Positions 62,633 through 64,000 of a stretch of DNA of 64,000 nucleotides are shown here, piece after piece (within the stretch, counting starts at the first letter, position 1; each line of letters opens with the position of its first letter). Position numbers and translations under genes: made by a program. The stretch is from Pseudomonas sp. A34-9 (GTDB taxonomy: Bacteria; Pseudomonadota; Gammaproteobacteria; Pseudomonadales; Pseudomonadaceae): assembly GCF_029543085.1 (NCBI RefSeq), contig NZ_CP119967.1:62001-126000 (forward strand). Direction: 5' to 3'. The notes under the pieces were generated by a model that saw only the letters and a list, made by a program, of their open reading frames with translations, made no database searches and had not been told where the DNA came from.

Positions 62633-64000
62633 TCAGACAGCGAGCATGCGCCCGGTTTCTTCCAGATTAATGTGCCAGCTCAAGGCTTCCCGCAGGATGT
62701 GCGGGGTGTGGCCACCGATTGCACAAGCCGCCGTGAAGTAGTCATTCAACGCCTCACGGAAGTCCGGGTGCACACAGTTGTCGATGATTACCCGTGCGCG
62801 TTCGCGTGGTGCCAAGCCACGCAAGTCGGCCAGACCCACCTCGGTCACCAGAATGTCAACGTCGTGCTCGGTGTGGTCAACGTGGCTGACCATTGGCACC
62901 ACGCTGGAAATCGCGCCACCCTTGGCGATCGACTTGGTCACGAACACTGCCAGATGCGCATTACGCGCGAAGTCGCCGGAACCGCCGATGCCATTCATCA
63001 TCCGCGTGCCGCAGACGTGCGTGGAATTAACGTTGCCGTAGATGTCGAACTCCAGCGCCGTGTTGATCCCGATGATGCCCAGCCGGCGCACCACTTCCGG
63101 GTGGTTGGAGATCTCCTGCGGCCGCAGCACCAATTTGTCCTTGTACTTCTCCAGGTTGCCGAACACGTCGCTGTTGCGGCGCTCCGACAACGTGATCGAG
63201 CTGCCCGAAGCAAAACTCAGCTTGCCGGCGTCGATCAGGTCGAAGGTCGAATCCTGCAGCACTTCGGAGTACATGGTCAGGTCTTCGAACGGCGAATCGA
63301 TCAGACCGCACATCACTGCGTTGGCAATGTTGCCGATCCCGGCCTGCAACGGGCCGAGCTTATTGGTCATGCGCCCGGCGTCGACCTCCTGCTTGAAGAA
63401 GGTGATCAGGTGATCGGCGATGGCATTGGTGTCGACATCTGGCGACGACACGGTGGACGGCGAATCCGCCTGCTGCGTGATGACGATGGCGACGATCTTC
63501 TCCGGCGGGATCGGAATCGCCGTGCTGCCGATGCGGTCGTCGACTTTTACCAGCGGGATCGGTGTGCGGGTCGGGCGGTAAGTCGGGATATAGATGTCAT
63601 GCAGGCCTTCGAGGTTGGCGTTGTGCGCCAGGTTGATCTCGACAATCACCTGTTTGGCGAAAATCGCGAAGCTTGCCGAGTTACCCACCGAGGTGGTCGG
63701 CACGATGTGACCTTGCTCGGTGATGGCCACGGCTTCGATGACCGCGATGTCCGGCAGCTTCAGTTGTTGGTTGCGCAGTTGCTCGACGGTTTCCGACAGG
63801 TGCTGGTCGATGAACATCACCTCGCCGGCGTTGATCGCCTTGCGCAGGGTGCTGTCGACCTGGAACGGCATGCGCCGCGACAGTACGCCGGCTTCGGTCA
63901 ATTGCTTGTCGAGGTCGTTGCCGAGGCTGGCGCCGGTCATCAGGCTGATCTTCAGCGGCGTGACCTTGGCCCGCTCGGCCAATGCGTGGGGAACGGCCTT
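62633..64000 (-). CDS. Acetyl-CoA hydrolase/transferase family protein (5' end beyond window)
   Basis: 456 codons are visible and the frame stays open to the right edge, so the N-terminus (about 45 residues in homologues) is missing. The family includes succinyl-CoA:acetate CoA-transferase and acetyl-CoA hydrolase. Seen: SLMTGASLGND, AIVITQQADSP, GPLQAGIGNIANAV, the catalytic Glu region MYSEVLQDSTFDLID, GLADLRGLAPRERA and the ending GGHTPHILREALSWH. A role in acetate or propionate metabolism is likely, but hydrolase versus transferase cannot be decided. The Met at 63982 is an internal TTG and not the start. Confidence 0.92.
   Translation of the reverse strand, partial: KAVPHALAERAKVTPLKISLMTGASLGNDLDKQLTEAGVLSRRMPFQVDSTLRKAINAGEVMFIDQHLSETVEQLRNQQLKLPDIAVIEAVAITEQGHIVPTTSVGNSASFAIFAKQVIVEINLAHNANLEGLHDIYIPTYRPTRTPIPLVKVDDRIGSTAIPIPPEKIVAIVITQQADSPSTVSSPDVDTNAIADHLITFFKQEVDAGRMTNKLGPLQAGIGNIANAVMCGLIDSPFEDLTMYSEVLQDSTFDLIDAGKLSFASGSSITLSERRNSDVFGNLEKYKDKLVLRPQEISNHPEVVRRLGIIGINTALEFDIYGNVNSTHVCGTRMMNGIGGSGDFARNAHLAVFVTKSIAKGGAISSVVPMVSHVDHTEHDVDILVTEVGLADLRGLAPRERARVIIDNCVHPDFREALNDYFTAACAIGGHTPHILREALSWHINLEETGRMLAV

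Noticed and set aside
63980..63982. Start codon of the acetyl-CoA hydrolase gene at 63982
   Set aside because: It is an internal TTG; the frame and the homology continue to the window edge.

Overview
The window comes from the chromosome of a fluorescent Pseudomonas, most likely of the P. fluorescens group. The grounds are high GC, close protein resemblance to P. aeruginosa genes in blocks that I recall as PA5483-PA5505 and PA0035-PA0114, and three families of Pseudomonas palindromic repeats. Species cannot be fixed from the sequence alone. There is no sign of a prophage, a transposase gene, CRISPR or tRNA/rRNA genes. Nearly everything is core chromosome.

Layout. 1-8.2 kb: the 3' part of algB and all of kinB (alginate/virulence two-component system), then a leftward EAL phosphodiesterase, the amidase lipoprotein AmpDh2, the diguanylate cyclase DgcP and an endonuclease/phosphatase-fold protein. 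8.2-14 kb: dsbA, two cytochromes c, engB, the sRNA ersA and polA. 14-19.3 kb: DUF2782-thrB and the zinc block znuA / zur-znuC-znuB with a lipoprotein. 19.3-24.3 kb: katE and the metNIQ methionine importer. 24.5-33.1 kb: the complete caa3-type cytochrome c oxidase locus (ctaC, ctaD, ctaG, ctaE) with heme A synthesis (ctaA, ctaB) and assembly factors (SURF1, Sco). 33.5-38.5 kb: an unknown protein, a SulP transporter with a beta-carbonic anhydrase, a LexA-controlled radical SAM protein and a small protein with one calcium-loop motif. 38.5-43.3 kb: a membrane gluconate dehydrogenase operon and the periplasmic phosphatase tpbA. 43.3-54.7 kb: two M3 oligopeptidases around yheV, a gamma-carbonic anhydrase-like protein, a HAD phosphatase, lipoproteins, osmC, a flavin monooxygenase, DUF1161, dodecin and DUF883 genes. 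54.7-57.8 kb: trpI / trpBA. 57.9-64 kb: an RcnB-like protein, a DUF4105 gene with three DUF2388 genes, two DUF1127 genes and the 3' part of an acetyl-CoA hydrolase/transferase gene.

Regulatory reading. Three sites match the AlgU (sigma-22) promoter consensus GAACTT-N16/17-TCtgA with 17-base spacers: in front of ersA, dsbA and osmC. With algB-kinB they place an envelope-stress theme in the first 52 kb. A near-perfect LexA box lies 17 bp upstream of the radical SAM gene. A Zur-like palindrome lies between znuA and zur. A Crc/Hfq-type A-rich motif sits between the ribosome binding site and ATG of ctaE. Two DUF1127 genes share upstream ACAGGTACAGTTT boxes.

Repeats. Five to seven REP/REPIN-type inverted pairs sit in gaps between genes, one of them inside the cox cluster. 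Two MITE-like elements of about 195 and 178 bp (24.3 and 53.4 kb) share their ends. No dramatic new system stands out. The best candidates for follow-up are the SOS-linked radical SAM gene with its small calcium-loop neighbour, the DUF4105/DUF2388 block, and the switchable hairpins between yheV and the second oligopeptidase.
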